Below are positions 26,653 through 36,598 of a DNA stretch of 64,000 nt, in pieces. The number at the start of each line of letters is the position of its first letter. The stretch's first letter is position 1. The notes under the pieces are model-generated. The model was not told the origin of the DNA. It made no database searches and worked only from the letters and a program-made list of their open reading frames with translations. Made by a program: the position numbers and the translations under genes. Source of the DNA: Thermotogota bacterium (lineage in GTDB: Bacteria > Thermotogota > Thermotogae > Petrotogales > Petrotogaceae); NCBI GenBank assembly GCA_029780115.1, contig JAKOZG010000001.1, forward strand, positions 123,236 through 187,235, given 5' to 3'.

Positions 26653-28089
26653 TTATATTTCATGAATTTTGAGAAAGTTAGTCTTACTCGAAAATCCATA
26701 AGGAATACCAGCAGTAACAATTATACTCTCTCCAGGCAATACTAAACCCATTGATTTAACGATGTTAGAAACATTTTCTAACATATTATCAGTATCTACA
26801 AATTTATGCATTATGACTGGAGTAACTCCCCATACTAAAGCTAATCTATTATATGTTTTATATCTAGGAGATGCTGCTATAATCTTAATATTTCTTCTAA
26901 ATCGAGATAATGCTCTAGCAGTGTATCCACTATAAGTTGTTGCTACAATTACTTTGATTCCTAATTGATCAGCTACATTTATGGCTGATTGAGAAATTGC
27001 ATTTGTATCATGGTCTCCTCCACCATAGATCGAATAGTCAAACTTGTACGAATAAGCATCAAGATATTTTTCAGTTTCACAGGCTATGCTACTCATAACC
27101 TTTACAGCTTGAATTGGATATTTTCCTATGGCAGTTTCTCCAGATAACATTATTGCATCAGTTCCGTCTAATATTGCGTTAGCAATATCTGTAGCTTCTG
27201 CTCTTGTTGGAAAAGGATTGTTAATCATGCTTTCCAACATTTGTGTTGCAGTAATAACTGGCTTTGCCATAGCATTAGCAATTTCTATTATTCTCTTTTG
27301 TAATAAAGGGATTTTCTCTACAGCAACTTCAACGCCAAGATCTCCTCTAGCAACCATTACACCATCAGCCTCTTCTATTATCGGTTCCAAATTATCAACT
27401 GCCTGAAGAGTTTCTATCTTTGCTATTACTGGAAGATCAGGAATACCTATTTCGGTGAGAAACCTCTTTGTAGAGGTTATATCTTCTGGTTTTCTCACAA
27501 AAGACTGAGCAACATATTCTATATCCCAATCAATAGCTTTCATAAGAAATTCTTTATCTTTTTGAGTTAAAGGTGGTAGATTAATGTCTACACCAGGAAC
27601 GTTTATACCTCTACGATGAGTAATGATTCCTCCAACAATAACTCTAGTTGTAATTTCTTTACCATCAGTTTTAATTACTTCTAATTTTATCTTACCGTCG
27701 TCTAAAAGTATAATATCTCCTTTTTTAACATCCTTTGGTAGTTCTTTATAATTGATACTGACTTTTTCTTTGTTACCCATAATATCTTCAGAGGTTAAAA
27801 TAAATGTTTGTCCCTCATCCAAAGTATACTCATCGGTTTCAAAATTCCCGGTTCTAATTTTAGGACCTTCCAAATCAAGCAAAATAGCCAAAGGTACATT
27901 CATTTCTTTTCTAATCTTTACTAAGGTTTCTATCCTTTTTTCATGTTGAATCATACTATCATGCGAGGTATTAAGCCTTGCTACATTCATCCCATTTTCT
28001 ACTAAAGCTCTGAGAAGTTCCTCACCATCTGTAGCTGGCCCAATTGTACATACAACCCGTGTCTTTTTATTTTTTATACTTTCATCCAT
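26653..28089 (-). CDS. pyk: pyruvate kinase
   Basis: Final ATP-making step of glycolysis (PEP to pyruvate), 478 residues. Motifs: TRVVCTIGPATD, NTSHDS, DLEGPKIRTG, VIAKIET, ARGDLGVEV and the MLESMINNPFPTRAEATDIANAILDGTDAIMLSGETAIG block, then a C-terminal regulatory domain. It lies 42 nt downstream of pfkA, a common pairing that links the two control points of glycolysis. Confidence 0.97.
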   Translation of the reverse strand: MDESIKNKKTRVVCTIGPATDGEELLRALVENGMNVARLNTSHDSMIQHEKRIETLVKIRKEMNVPLAILLDLEGPKIRTGNFETDEYTLDEGQTFILTSEDIMGNKEKVSINYKELPKDVKKGDIILLDDGKIKLEVIKTDGKEITTRVIVGGIITHRRGINVPGVDINLPPLTQKDKEFLMKAIDWDIEYVAQSFVRKPEDITSTKRFLTEIGIPDLPVIAKIETLQAVDNLEPIIEEADGVMVARGDLGVEVAVEKIPLLQKRIIEIANAMAKPVITATQMLESMINNPFPTRAEATDIANAILDGTDAIMLSGETAIGKYPIQAVKVMSSIACETEKYLDAYSYKFDYSIYGGGDHDTNAISQSAINVADQLGIKVIVATTYSGYTARALSRFRRNIKIIAASPRYKTYNRLALVWGVTPVIMHKFVDTDNMLENVSNIVKSMGLVLPGESIIVTAGIPYGFSSKTNFLKIHEI

Positions 28090-28131
28090 GATAATATTTC
28101 CCCCTAAAACTTTTATTGATTGTTGAGATTA

Positions 28132-29100
28132 TTAAGAAAGTATCCCCGCTAACTTAACGATGGTCATATCTATAGATTTTTTTTCTGAAAGCACTTGATC
28201 GATAGAAATTCTAACTAAGTCGTTTCTGCTCAAACCTATCATTACATTATAGTCTCCTTCTAAAAGAGCTTTCACCGCTTCATAACCCATTCGTGAAGCT
28301 AAAATTCTATCAAATGCTGTCGGAGAACCTCCTCTTTGAATATGACCTAAAATAGATATTCTTGTATCAAAACCAATTCTATTTTCTAAATGTCTTGCAA
28401 CTGTATAGGCACTAGCTGAGCCTTCTGCAACAACCACTATAGAATTAATTTTACCTCTTTTACGCTCAGACCACATTTTTTCAGCTAAAGAATCATAATC
28501 CACAGGAACCTCTGGAATTATTATTGCCTCAGCACCTATAGCTAATCCTGACATCAAAGCTATGTATCCTGACGTTCTTCCCATGACTTCGACTATAAAA
28601 GCCCTTTCATGAGAAGAAGCAGTATCCTTTAACTTTTGCATAGCATCGACAACAGTATTTAAACAGGTATCTACACCAATGCTCATGTCAGTATGAGCTA
28701 TATCGTTATCTATTGAAGCAGGAATGCCAATGAAAGGAATACCTTGTTCCTGCGCTAAAAGATTGCCTCCTGTTAAACTACCTTCTCCGCCTATTATAAC
28801 AAGAGCATCTATACCCATCTCTTTCAATATATTACCAGCTGTTTTTCTAACTTCTGGGAGCTTAAACTCAGGAACTCGAGAAGTCCTTAAAATAGTGCCA
28901 CCTCTCTCCATTATCCCACCAACGTCTGAATAAGAAAGTTTTCTATAATCTTTATCTAAAATACCAGCAAATCCCCTTAAAAAACCATAAACTTCTAAAC
29001 CCTCAGTAACAGCACATCTGGTGACAGATCTTATAACTGCATTCATTCCAGGGGCATCCCCTCCACTGGTTAGTATACCAATTTTTTTTATGGTAGCCAC
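28132..29100 (-). CDS. pfkA: 6-phosphofructokinase (ATP-dependent)
   Basis: Committing step of glycolysis, 322 residues, the size of the bacterial allosteric enzyme. Motifs: [53 protein letters not shown] with the catalytic Asp, and [27 protein letters not shown]. The GGEGS position carries Glu where ATP enzymes usually have Asp (GGDGS). The Gly-rich context still favours ATP over PPi. Extended -10 TGATATAAT about 130 nt upstream. Confidence 0.95.
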   Translation of the reverse strand: MATIKKIGILTSGGDAPGMNAVIRSVTRCAVTEGLEVYGFLRGFAGILDKDYRKLSYSDVGGIMERGGTILRTSRVPEFKLPEVRKTAGNILKEMGIDALVIIGGEGSLTGGNLLAQEQGIPFIGIPASIDNDIAHTDMSIGVDTCLNTVVDAMQKLKDTASSHERAFIVEVMGRTSGYIALMSGLAIGAEAIIIPEVPVDYDSLAEKMWSERKRGKINSIVVVAEGSASAYTVARHLENRIGFDTRISILGHIQRGGSPTAFDRILASRMGYEAVKALLEGDYNVMIGLSRNDLVRISIDQVLSEKKSIDMTIVKLAGILS

Positions 29101-29227
29101 TTTATTCCCTCCTAAAAAATTTCAATATATTAATCAAAATTATGATTATTTCATCGATTTCAATGCATGTATTTTTAGACAATTACGATAATTTTAGGAT
29201 TAAATTCAAGTTATGAAATACTCCTTA

Positions 29228-29236
29228 ATTATATCA
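29228..29236 (-). promoter_or_regulatory. extended -10 promoter for pfkA-pyk-hslU
   Basis: The minus strand reads TGATATAAT about 128 nt before the pfkA ATG. Confidence 0.5.
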
Positions 29237-29297
29237 CTAATATTATGAAACTACTGTTAAGAACCTTATAAAATACTAGTACTTAACAACTAAAGTG

Positions 29298-29306
29298 TGG
29301 TATAAT
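29298..29306 (+). promoter_or_regulatory. extended -10 promoter for the Fur-family gene
   Basis: TGGTATAAT lies 59 nt before the ATG. Just downstream is TTATTAGTTAAATAGGTTAA followed by GTAATAA, an imperfect palindrome that could be an autoregulatory operator. Confidence 0.5.
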
Positions 29307-29364
29307 AATTTAAAAATAACTTATTAGTTAAATAGGTTAAGTAATAACTTTAACAGGTGGTAAA

Positions 29365-29820
29365 ATGAAATTAAATCAAGACGAAGTAGTAAAAATACTT
29401 AAAAGTAAAAAGATTAAGTTAACTCCTAATAGGATAAAAATTGCGTGTGAACTTTTTAACTCAGATGATCACCCTTCAATTGAAGATATTCATCAAAAAC
29501 TTTTAGAAAATGGAGAAAGGATCTCATTTACATCTATATATAACATAGTGAAGCTTTTTGAAAGTGTTGGGTTGGTTAAAGAAATTAAAGTTGGAAACAA
29601 GAGTCATTACGATCCGAATATATTTCCACACGTACATTTCATTTGTAAAGAATGTGGAAATGTTTCAGACATGAACGTTCCTGAAACAGACAATGAAAAT
29701 TTGTACGTAGTCATACACAACATAATGTCTGATTACATAAATCATGAAGTAGATGATTTTGAATTAAATTTCTATGGTACCTGCGAAGAATGCAAGAAAA
29801 ACAAACATGGCTTGAATTAA
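29365..29820 (+). CDS. Fur/PerR family metalloregulator
   Basis: A 151-residue winged-helix repressor. The DNA-binding part (about 1-80) has [14 protein letters not shown] and [22 protein letters not shown]. The C-terminal dimer domain has the structural zinc pairs C94-x2-C97 and C140-x2-C143 and the metal-site segment [12 protein letters not shown]. It lacks features that clearly separate Fur from PerR. The gene is alone, and its 3' end overlaps the convergent gcvPB stop. An oxidative-stress or metal role is inferred from the family. Confidence 0.9.
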   Translation: MKLNQDEVVKILKSKKIKLTPNRIKIACELFNSDDHPSIEDIHQKLLENGERISFTSIYNIVKLFESVGLVKEIKVGNKSHYDPNIFPHVHFICKECGNVSDMNVPETDNENLYVVIHNIMSDYINHEVDDFELNFYGTCEECKKNKHGLN

Positions 29821-29834
29821 TCCAAGCCATGTTT
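29803..29834. terminator. bidirectional terminator inside both stop-codon regions
   Basis: A 12-bp perfect stem AAACATGGCTTG / CAAGCCATGTTT with loop AATTAATC spans the overlapping ends of the Fur-family gene and gcvPB. The minus-strand exit is TTTGTTTTT, a good U tract; the plus side is weaker (ATTATTAAAT). Confidence 0.78.
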
Positions 29835-31277
29835 ATTATTAAATAAATATCTAACTTTCAACTCTTTATTAGCTTTTACTTCATCGAGTCTTCTTACTGG
29901 AGTGTTGTGGGGTGCATCTTTTAAAATCTCAGGTGAATTTTTCGCTTCATCTAATACTTTTTTATACACAGTTGTTACATAATCCAAGGTTTCTTTGCTC
30001 TCAGTTTCAGTTGGTTCTATCATCATTGCCTCATCAACAATTAAAGGAAAATATACTGTTGGTGGATGAATCCCATAATCTAAAAGTCTTTTCACAAAAT
30101 CTAAAGTGTTTACCCCGTAGTTTTTCAGCATAGTACCTCTTAATACAAATTCATGTTTGCAAACGCCTGGATAAGCTATTTCAAAAAATTCTGAAAGCTT
30201 TTCCTTTAAATAATTGGCATTCAAAGTTGCTAATTCACTCGCTTTTTTAAGTCCCTCTTTTCCCATTGTGAGAATATATGCATATGCTTTCACTAATACC
30301 AAAAAATTACCATAAAAACTTCTAACTTTTCCAATACTCTTTGGAATGTTATAGTCCATGTAATACACACCATTTTCTCTTTTTGAAACTACAGGTTTTG
30401 GAAGATAATCTTTCAAATAAGACTTAACAGCAATAGGACCACTTCCAGGTCCCCCCATTCCATGGGGGGTGGAAAATGTTTTGTGTAGATTCAAATGAAC
30501 GACATCAAATCCATTATCACCGGGTCTGCTCTTCCCCATAATTGCATTTAAATTCGCACCATCATAATATAATAATGCATTATTTTTATGTGCTATTTCG
30601 GAAATTTCTATAATATCTTTTTCAAATATTCCTAAAGTGTTAGGGTTGGTCAACATTATTGCCGCTGTGTTTTCGTTAACTAACTTTTTAAAATCTTCTA
30701 AATCTACTCTTCCTTCAGAATTTGACTTAACCTCTATTACTTTGAATCCAGCCATCGCAGCAGAAGCGGGGTTGGTCCCATGAGCAGAATCTGGTACAAT
30801 CACTTCATTTTTGAAGGTAAAATCGTTATCATTTAAATATTTTCTTATAATAAGCATTCCTGTAAGCTCTCCATGTGCTCCAGCAGCGGGTTGTAGAGTT
30901 ATATAATCCATTCCAGTTATTTCAACAAGAAAGTTTTGGAGTTCGAACATAAGCTCCAACGCGCCTTGAACAGTTTCTTCCTCTTGGTAAGGATGAAGCA
31001 TTCTAAATCCCTGTAGCGACGCTACTTCTTCATTCATAATAGGGTTATATTTCATTGTACAAGAGCCCAATGGATAAAAACCTCTATCAACAGAATAATT
31101 TAAACTTGCTAATTCATTGTAATGTCTCACTAATTCGGTTTCATAAACTTCAGGAAGATTTGGACCTTCTTTTCTTATTAAATGTTCAGGAATATCTAAG
31201 TTGGACTCTATAACATCCAATTTAGGAAGTTTATAAGCCTTTCTACCCTTAGAAGATTTTTCAAAAATTAATTTCAT
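29817..31277 (-). CDS. gcvPB: glycine dehydrogenase (decarboxylating) subunit 2
   Basis: PLP-binding half of the split P-protein of the glycine cleavage system. The PLP lysine is in [19 protein letters not shown], preceded by [13 protein letters not shown] and [11 protein letters not shown]. The ATG at 31277 lies 6 nt behind GGAGGG and overlaps the gcvPA stop as ATGA, so it is preferred to an upstream in-frame start at 31301; the protein is then 486 residues. Its last codons overlap the Fur-family gene. Confidence 0.96.
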   Translation of the reverse strand: MKLIFEKSSKGRKAYKLPKLDVIESNLDIPEHLIRKEGPNLPEVYETELVRHYNELASLNYSVDRGFYPLGSCTMKYNPIMNEEVASLQGFRMLHPYQEEETVQGALELMFELQNFLVEITGMDYITLQPAAGAHGELTGMLIIRKYLNDNDFTFKNEVIVPDSAHGTNPASAAMAGFKVIEVKSNSEGRVDLEDFKKLVNENTAAIMLTNPNTLGIFEKDIIEISEIAHKNNALLYYDGANLNAIMGKSRPGDNGFDVVHLNLHKTFSTPHGMGGPGSGPIAVKSYLKDYLPKPVVSKRENGVYYMDYNIPKSIGKVRSFYGNFLVLVKAYAYILTMGKEGLKKASELATLNANYLKEKLSEFFEIAYPGVCKHEFVLRGTMLKNYGVNTLDFVKRLLDYGIHPPTVYFPLIVDEAMMIEPTETESKETLDYVTTVYKKVLDEAKNSPEILKDAPHNTPVRRLDEVKANKELKVRYLFNNKHGLD

Positions 31278-32632
31278 GACAATCCCTCCAAAAATGAACA
31301 CAAAAAGTCCATTTCTCTCTTTTTAACCAATTCTGTCACACAAAAAAGTACCTGATTTTCTATTTCTGAAAAAAATCTCTTAAGAGGCAATGGGCCAAAA
31401 TAGTGTTGTTCTAATAATTTTTTGTTCATATATATAGGATCTATTTTAGATTTCATAACAAACTCGTTAAAAAATGGACCTTGGAAAACTAATTCAAATT
31501 TTTCCGTTTCTAATAATTTGTTGGCTAAATAATGAGATTTATGGTAACATTGGAGAGCTACTTCTTTTAACCCTTCTTTCCCCATTACATTCAAATATAT
31601 CGAAGCTAAAAGAGCATTATGAGCGTGATTAGAACAGATATTTGAGGTTGATTTTTCTCTTCTTATGTGTTGCTCCCTAGTTTGTAATACCATTACAAAT
31701 CCTCTTTTACCCTCTTTGTCTACAGTCTCACCTATTATCCTTCCTGGCATCTTTCTAATAAACTTTTCTTTTGAAGCAAAAAATCCTAAGCCAGGTCCGC
31801 CAAATGAGGTGAAACTACCTAATGATTGACCCTCTCCAACGACTATATCTGCTCCAAAATATCCGGGGGATTCTAAAATTCCAAGAGAAATTGGGTAAGT
31901 TACTACAATAAAAATAATATTTTCTGGGATATTTTCTCTTATTTCTCTTAAATCTTCTATAACTCCAAAAAAATTAGGGTAAGAAACTGCTACACAACTA
32001 ACTTCACTTGATATTTTACTTTTTAAATCTTGAATATCTAATTGAGCAGTTTTCTGATTATACTTTATTTCTTCTAACTCCATATCCTGAGCTTCTACAT
32101 ATGTTTTAGCTACTTCATAATACTCAGGATGAATAAGATTTGAGACAAGGGCTTTATTTTTACCGTTTATTCTCTTAGCCATCAAAATAGCTTCGGCCAA
32201 AGCAGAAGCTCCATCATACATAGATGAATTCGCCACTTCCATTCCCGAAAGTTCACAAATTAAAGTTTGAAATTCGAAAAGTATCTGAAGGGTACCTTGA
32301 GAAACTTCTGCTTGATATGGTGTATAGGCGGTCAGAAAATTTCGATTGGAAGCTATAGAATAAACTGTTGCAGGAATATAATGATTATAAACACCCGCTC
32401 CTCTTAAAATACCGAATTCATCAATATTTATATTACAAGACGATAAATCGTTTAACCTTTCCTTTACTTCTAACTCACTCAAAGAAGTAGGAAGATTGAG
32501 TTCTTTATCATAAAGCTTTGGTACATCTTGGTATAATTCGTCGATATCTTTAATACCCAAAAAATGCATCATATCTTCAATATCTTTTTCAGTGTGGGGC
32601 AAATAAGGAAAATCAATCATTTTTACTTTCAC
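31274..32632 (-). CDS. gcvPA: glycine dehydrogenase (decarboxylating) subunit 1
   Basis: N-terminal half of the split P-protein, 452 residues, which pairs with GcvPB. Recognisable parts are [14 protein letters not shown] [41 protein letters not shown], and [20 protein letters not shown]. It starts 30 nt after gcvT and overlaps gcvPB by 4 bp. In the gene orders I recall from Thermotoga, gcvH lies between gcvT and gcvPA; here it is missing. Confidence 0.96.
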   Translation of the reverse strand: MKVKMIDFPYLPHTEKDIEDMMHFLGIKDIDELYQDVPKLYDKELNLPTSLSELEVKERLNDLSSCNINIDEFGILRGAGVYNHYIPATVYSIASNRNFLTAYTPYQAEVSQGTLQILFEFQTLICELSGMEVANSSMYDGASALAEAILMAKRINGKNKALVSNLIHPEYYEVAKTYVEAQDMELEEIKYNQKTAQLDIQDLKSKISSEVSCVAVSYPNFFGVIEDLREIRENIPENIIFIVVTYPISLGILESPGYFGADIVVGEGQSLGSFTSFGGPGLGFFASKEKFIRKMPGRIIGETVDKEGKRGFVMVLQTREQHIRREKSTSNICSNHAHNALLASIYLNVMGKEGLKEVALQCYHKSHYLANKLLETEKFELVFQGPFFNEFVMKSKIDPIYMNKKLLEQHYFGPLPLKRFFSEIENQVLFCVTELVKKREMDFLCSFLEGLS

Positions 32633-32662
32633 CTCTTCAAAAAATCAATTATATTTATATCT

Positions 32663-33988
32663 CTAACTTTTGCTTCTAACACTACCTTTATAAAACGGGG
32701 TTTTCACAACTTCTGCGGGTAATTCTTTGTTCCTATTGATTACTCTCAACTTACTACCAATCTTTGAATAAGAAATATCCACATAACCTAAAGCCAAGTT
32801 TTTATTCAGCGTTGGAGATTTTAAGCCACTTGTTACATATCCAATCTTCCCGTTGTTATTATAGATTTCATTACCGTGTCTTACAGGCATTTTATCAAAT
32901 ATTTCTATTCCTACTAACTTTCTTTTTATTCCTTCCTCCATCTGTTTAAGTAAGGCATCTTTCCCTATAAAATCCTTATTAAGGTCAACCGTCCACTTAA
33001 GATTTGCTTCTAAGGGCGTAGTGTTTTCATCAATGTCGTTTCCATAAAGAAGTAATTTAGCCTCAAACCTTAATGTGTCCCTACAACCTAAACCACAGGG
33101 TTTACCACCTACTTCTTTAGCCAAATCTAACAAACTGTCCCAAACTTTAACGACAATTACGGGAGATAAATATATTTCAAAACCATCTTCCCCAGTATAG
33201 CCAGTCCTTGAAATAATGACATTTTCACCTTCTAACTCAACTTTTTTAAATGAAAAATAATCAATTTCTTCAAGATTCATTCCATACAAATATTTTTGAA
33301 TCTGTTGTTGAACTTTCGGACCTTGAAAAGATATTAAGCAATATTCATCGCTTTTATTTGAAACTTCAACATCAAAATCATCCATGTTATTTTTAATCCA
33401 ATTGAAGTCTTTGTCAGTATTCGAAGCGTTAACTACAAGCATAAATTTAGTCTCTGAAAGCTTATATACTAGCAAATCATCGATTATGCCACCTTCTTCG
33501 TTACACATTGGAGAATAAAGTACATCTCCTACCTTCAATTTACTCACATTATTCGTTATGAGATAATTTAAAAAATCTTCAGCCTCTTTTCCTTCAATAA
33601 AAAGTTCCCCCATGTGTGACACATCAAAAATACCAATATTTTCTCTAACAGCTTTATGTTCATCAATAATAGATGTGTACCACAATGGAAGTTCCCATCC
33701 TGCAAATTCGCCCATTTTTGCCCCTAACTCCTTATGCTTTTCATAAAGCGGGGTTTTTCTTAATTCAACCAAAATAGTTCCTCCTTTCTCAAATTTTTTT
33801 ATTATCAAGTTTGCTAACTCATATTGTTCTTCGGGAATATAGATATCATACATTATTCCTGCTCCAAAATATTCTTCTCCAATTCCCAAAGACGATTTTA
33901 AGAGCACGTGAATACCCTCATCTTCTAGGATCTGTTTTAGCAATTGCGCGTTTGTAAACTCAACAAAACTTTTTAATTTCTTTAACAT
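32663..33988 (-). CDS. gcvT: DUF2007-like domain in frame with glycine cleavage T protein
   Basis: Aminomethyltransferase of the glycine cleavage system: passes the one-carbon unit from the lipoyl H protein to tetrahydrofolate. Residues 73-441 are a full-size GcvT (about 369 residues) with KTPLYEKHKELGAKMGEFAGWELPLWY, FDVSHMGEL and GYTGEDGFEIYL. Residues 1-72 are an extra N-terminal domain like DUF2007 (FTNAQLLKQILEDEGIHVLLKSS ... DIYIPEEQYELANLIIKKFE). No stop separates them. A TTG at 33772 (residue 73), 7 nt behind a perfect AAAGGAGG, would start GcvT alone, so either a fusion, two nested products, or both are possible. Extended -10 TGATATAAT upstream. Confidence 0.88.
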   Translation of the reverse strand: MLKKLKSFVEFTNAQLLKQILEDEGIHVLLKSSLGIGEEYFGAGIMYDIYIPEEQYELANLIIKKFEKGGTILVELRKTPLYEKHKELGAKMGEFAGWELPLWYTSIIDEHKAVRENIGIFDVSHMGELFIEGKEAEDFLNYLITNNVSKLKVGDVLYSPMCNEEGGIIDDLLVYKLSETKFMLVVNASNTDKDFNWIKNNMDDFDVEVSNKSDEYCLISFQGPKVQQQIQKYLYGMNLEEIDYFSFKKVELEGENVIISRTGYTGEDGFEIYLSPVIVVKVWDSLLDLAKEVGGKPCGLGCRDTLRFEAKLLLYGNDIDENTTPLEANLKWTVDLNKDFIGKDALLKQMEEGIKRKLVGIEIFDKMPVRHGNEIYNNNGKIGYVTSGLKSPTLNKNLALGYVDISYSKIGSKLRVINRNKELPAEVVKTPFYKGSVRSKS

Positions 33989-34041
33989 TTAACACCTCTT
34001 AAAATTAATTGTTTAACAAAATATTTTATAATTCTGTTAAG

Positions 34042-34050
34042 ATTATATCA
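34042..34050 (-). promoter_or_regulatory. extended -10 promoter for the gcv operon
   Basis: The minus strand reads TGATATAAT about 55 nt before the first gcvT-frame ATG. Confidence 0.5.
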
Positions 34051-34173
34051 TTTTTTAGTTATATCAAAAAAAGTAGGATTACCAATGAGAAGAATCTAAG
34101 AAAGATTATTTTATTTTAAAAGCTTTTATGGGAATAAATTGAAACGAAGTAATTTTTAAGTAATAAGGGAGAT

Positions 34174-34836
34174 TTATACTTGGTAAATAACAAATTTATT
34201 ATCTTCGGTTATTCCTAAAGCAGTCAATTTCCCGTCGTATACACAACCTGTATCTATATCGACACTAATAATTCTATTATTTTTATCTTTTTTTATATAT
34301 ATCTTATCATTTCCAGTAATAAATTGCGTAGGAGTATGACCGTGAATTATAGTGTAGTCATAATACCTATCATCCATTAAAAGAAATTTGTCTCTTATCC
34401 ACAATAAATCTAATCTATCTTGTTGAATTAAGGATTTTTCTGGATCTACTCCAGCATGCACGAATAGATACTTTTTATCTTGAATTTTTAGCTCATGGTA
34501 TAACAAAAGGTCTCTGATAAAATCTAAATATTCTTTTTCAACATTATAATTAAAACTTTTTAGAGTAGAAAACGAACCATTATAATGCCATACTCCATCC
34601 ATATATTTACGTGTTCCTTCAAAGTAATCGAGCATCATATCTTCATGATTTCCCATGAGAAAAATATAATTTTTATTTTGTTTCAAAGTCATTAATAAAT
34701 CTAATACCTTCTTAGAATCTGGACCTCTGTCTATATAATCACCTATAAAAATAATAAGATCATTATCATTTATTTTTCTTAATAAAGTGACTAAATGATC
34801 AAACATACCGTGTATATCCGCTATTGCCCAAATCAT
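34174..34836 (-). CDS. metallophosphoesterase (serine/threonine phosphatase type)
   Basis: A 220-residue calcineurin-like phosphoesterase with all motifs: AIADIHG (residues 4-10), GDYIDRGPDS, GNHEDMM, a later His in VHAGVD and GHTPTQF. GDxxDRGxxS plus GNHE is the PPP-family pattern, so a Ser/Thr or Tyr phosphatase or an Ap4A-hydrolase-like enzyme is likely; the substrate cannot be told. AAAAAGGAG precedes the ATG. It follows HU after a strong terminator. Confidence 0.88.
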   Translation of the reverse strand: MIWAIADIHGMFDHLVTLLRKINDNDLIIFIGDYIDRGPDSKKVLDLLMTLKQNKNYIFLMGNHEDMMLDYFEGTRKYMDGVWHYNGSFSTLKSFNYNVEKEYLDFIRDLLLYHELKIQDKKYLFVHAGVDPEKSLIQQDRLDLLWIRDKFLLMDDRYYDYTIIHGHTPTQFITGNDKIYIKKDKNNRIISVDIDTGCVYDGKLTALGITEDNKFVIYQV

Positions 34837-34867
34837 TTAAAAATCTCCTTTTTAGACTATATTAATT

Positions 34868-34897
34868 AAAAATAGGGCAGTTAACTGCCCTATTTTT
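34868..34897. terminator. terminator downstream of the HU gene
   Basis: A perfect 30-bp palindrome centred between 34882 and 34883 (AATAGGGCAGTT / AACTGCCCTATT with A and T runs on both sides). It can work in both directions and lies 10 nt after the HU stop. Confidence 0.85.
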
Positions 34898-34906
34898 ATT
34901 TTCTTA

Positions 34907-35179
34907 TCATTTTACCATTTCTTTTAATTCTTTACCAGGAACAAATTTGGGTACTTTCTTTGCAGGAATTTTAATCGGTTTACCTGTTTGAGGATTGACA
35001 CCCTTCCTAGCAGCTCTCTCTTGTACTTTAAAAGTTCCAAATCCAACTAACTTAACTTCTTCCCCTTTACTTAATGTTTCAGACACTACTTCAATAAAGG
35101 CATCTAGAAAAGCTTCAGCGTCTTTCTTTGTTATAGAAGCCTTCTTGGCTAAAGCATCTACTAACTCTTTTTTATTCAC
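34907..35179 (-). CDS. hup: HU family DNA-binding protein
   Basis: Nucleoid-bending histone-like protein. The 90-residue product from GTG at 35179 begins VNKKELVDALAKKASITKKDAE and has the DNA-arm region FGTFKVQERAARKGVNPQTGKPIKIPAKKVPKFVPGKELKEMV. Two upstream in-frame ATGs (35197, 35185) exist, but AAGGGGGA sits inside or against them; the GTG gives correct spacing and the family length. Extended -10 TGATATAAT at 35242-35250. Confidence 0.95.
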   Translation of the reverse strand: MNKKELVDALAKKASITKKDAEAFLDAFIEVVSETLSKGEEVKLVGFGTFKVQERAARKGVNPQTGKPIKIPAKKVPKFVPGKELKEMVK

Positions 35180-35241
35180 ATGCATTCCCCCTTTCAAAGA
35201 TGAAAAATCATTAAAACCTTTTATCTACCAACTTCAACGAA

Positions 35242-35250
35242 ATTATATCA
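35242..35250 (-). promoter_or_regulatory. extended -10 promoter for HU
   Basis: The minus strand reads TGATATAAT about 63 nt before the GTG start. Confidence 0.5.
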
Positions 35251-35307
35251 TATATTTTTCAAAAAATCTATATCTAACCTCAATTCTCTCTAATTTAAAG
35301 CATAAAA

Positions 35308-35919
35308 TTATATTAATGAACTACTAATTAGGTGCGTAAATAATCTATTAAACGCTTTTCCCCTGTGGCTTATCTCATTTTTTATTTCTGTAGGAAGCTC
35401 TCCAAAAGTTTGGTTATATCCCTTAGGAATAAAAATAGGATCATACCCAAAACCATTGCTTCCTCTTATGTCATAGGCTATTGTACCATAAACTCTTTCT
35501 TCCAAAGAAATCAGGATATTATTTTCTATATCGAAATATGTTGCAGCACAAGCAAAATAAGCTTTCCTATCCTCTATGTTTTGCATCATCGATAAAATTG
35601 TCTTCATTCTTACCCGATAAGGTGAATTAAACATAAACCTAGACGAGTGAACACCTGGAAAGCCATCAAGAGCAACGATATTCAATCCTGAATCATCAGA
35701 TACTACCGGTTTGTTTATTATTTTACCATATCTCCACGCTTTTATTACCGAATTTTCTGTGTACGTTTCTCCATTCTCATCAACATACACAAATTCGCTT
35801 TTAATTTCATCAAATATACTACAAAGTTTCACTTTTTGCTTGATGTTCAATTTTTCAATGATCTTATCGACTTCTTTTATTTTTTCTTTATTAGATGTTG
35901 CTAAATATATTTCAATCAA
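35308..35919 (-). CDS. rdgB: non-canonical purine NTP pyrophosphatase (RdgB/HAM1)
   Basis: House-cleaning enzyme that hydrolyses XTP, dITP and ITP. Motifs: LATSNKEKIKEV (residues 6-17), VVSDDSGLNIVALDGFPGVHSSRF, GSNGFGYDPIFIPKGYNQTFGEL and SHRGKAFNRL. 203 residues, family size. The start is TTG and it overlaps rpe by 8 bp, so translation is probably coupled. Confidence 0.94.
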   Translation of the reverse strand: MIEIYLATSNKEKIKEVDKIIEKLNIKQKVKLCSIFDEIKSEFVYVDENGETYTENSVIKAWRYGKIINKPVVSDDSGLNIVALDGFPGVHSSRFMFNSPYRVRMKTILSMMQNIEDRKAYFACAATYFDIENNILISLEERVYGTIAYDIRGSNGFGYDPIFIPKGYNQTFGELPTEIKNEISHRGKAFNRLFTHLISSSLI

Positions 35920-36568
35920 TACCTGTCGCCGCCTTTTTTAATTCTTTTATCTCAACAGAAGGGTTTTCTTTATGAAAAATACTAGCACCAATTATAAAGG
36001 TATTTACTCCATTTACTGAAAGTTCCCTAATATTCTCTTTATTTACACCACCATCAACCATTATATCAAGAGTAGGATTTATCTTATTAGCCATTTCACG
36101 TAATTTTTTAACTTTTGCAAATGTGGTTTCAATAAATTTTTGACCGGTAAAACCGGGATTCACTGACATAATAAGAACTTTATCCAAAAAAGGCAATATC
36201 TCTTCCAATAAAAAGACTGGAGTGTGAGGATTAAGAGATACTCCAGCATCACATCCTAATTCTTTAATCTCAAATATTGTTCTATGTAAATGTACAACAG
36301 TTTCATAATGAACAGTAATGCTATTCACGTACGATGCAAATCTTTCTAAATATCTATCTGGCTCAACTATCATCAAATGAGCATCTAAATAAACATTAGT
36401 AAAATTCCTGATTGACTCAATAATAGGGAATCCAAAAGTTATATTAGGAACAAATACCCCATCCATAATATCCAGATGAATGCCATCTGCGTCATTTAGT
36501 ATTTTGTTGATTTCTGTACCTAACGAAACAAAGTCTGCAGCCAAAATCGACGGATAAATTTTAGGCAA
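35912..36568 (-). CDS. rpe: ribulose-phosphate 3-epimerase
   Basis: Pentose-phosphate enzyme interconverting ribulose-5-P and xylulose-5-P. Motifs: IYPSILAADF, GIHLDIMDGVFVPN, DAHLMI, MSVNPGFTGQKF and DGGVNKENI. The longest frame starts at 36577, but its first codons lie within or against the binding site AGAGGTG; a TTG at 36568 leaves a 6-nt gap and matches the family N-terminus. It follows rsgA by about 30 nt, a widespread pairing. Confidence 0.94.
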   Translation of the reverse strand: MPKIYPSILAADFVSLGTEINKILNDADGIHLDIMDGVFVPNITFGFPIIESIRNFTNVYLDAHLMIVEPDRYLERFASYVNSITVHYETVVHLHRTIFEIKELGCDAGVSLNPHTPVFLLEEILPFLDKVLIMSVNPGFTGQKFIETTFAKVKKLREMANKINPTLDIMVDGGVNKENIRELSVNGVNTFIIGASIFHKENPSVEIKELKKAATGID

Positions 36569-36598
36569 GAACATCACCTCTATCGTGTTTTGCTCATT

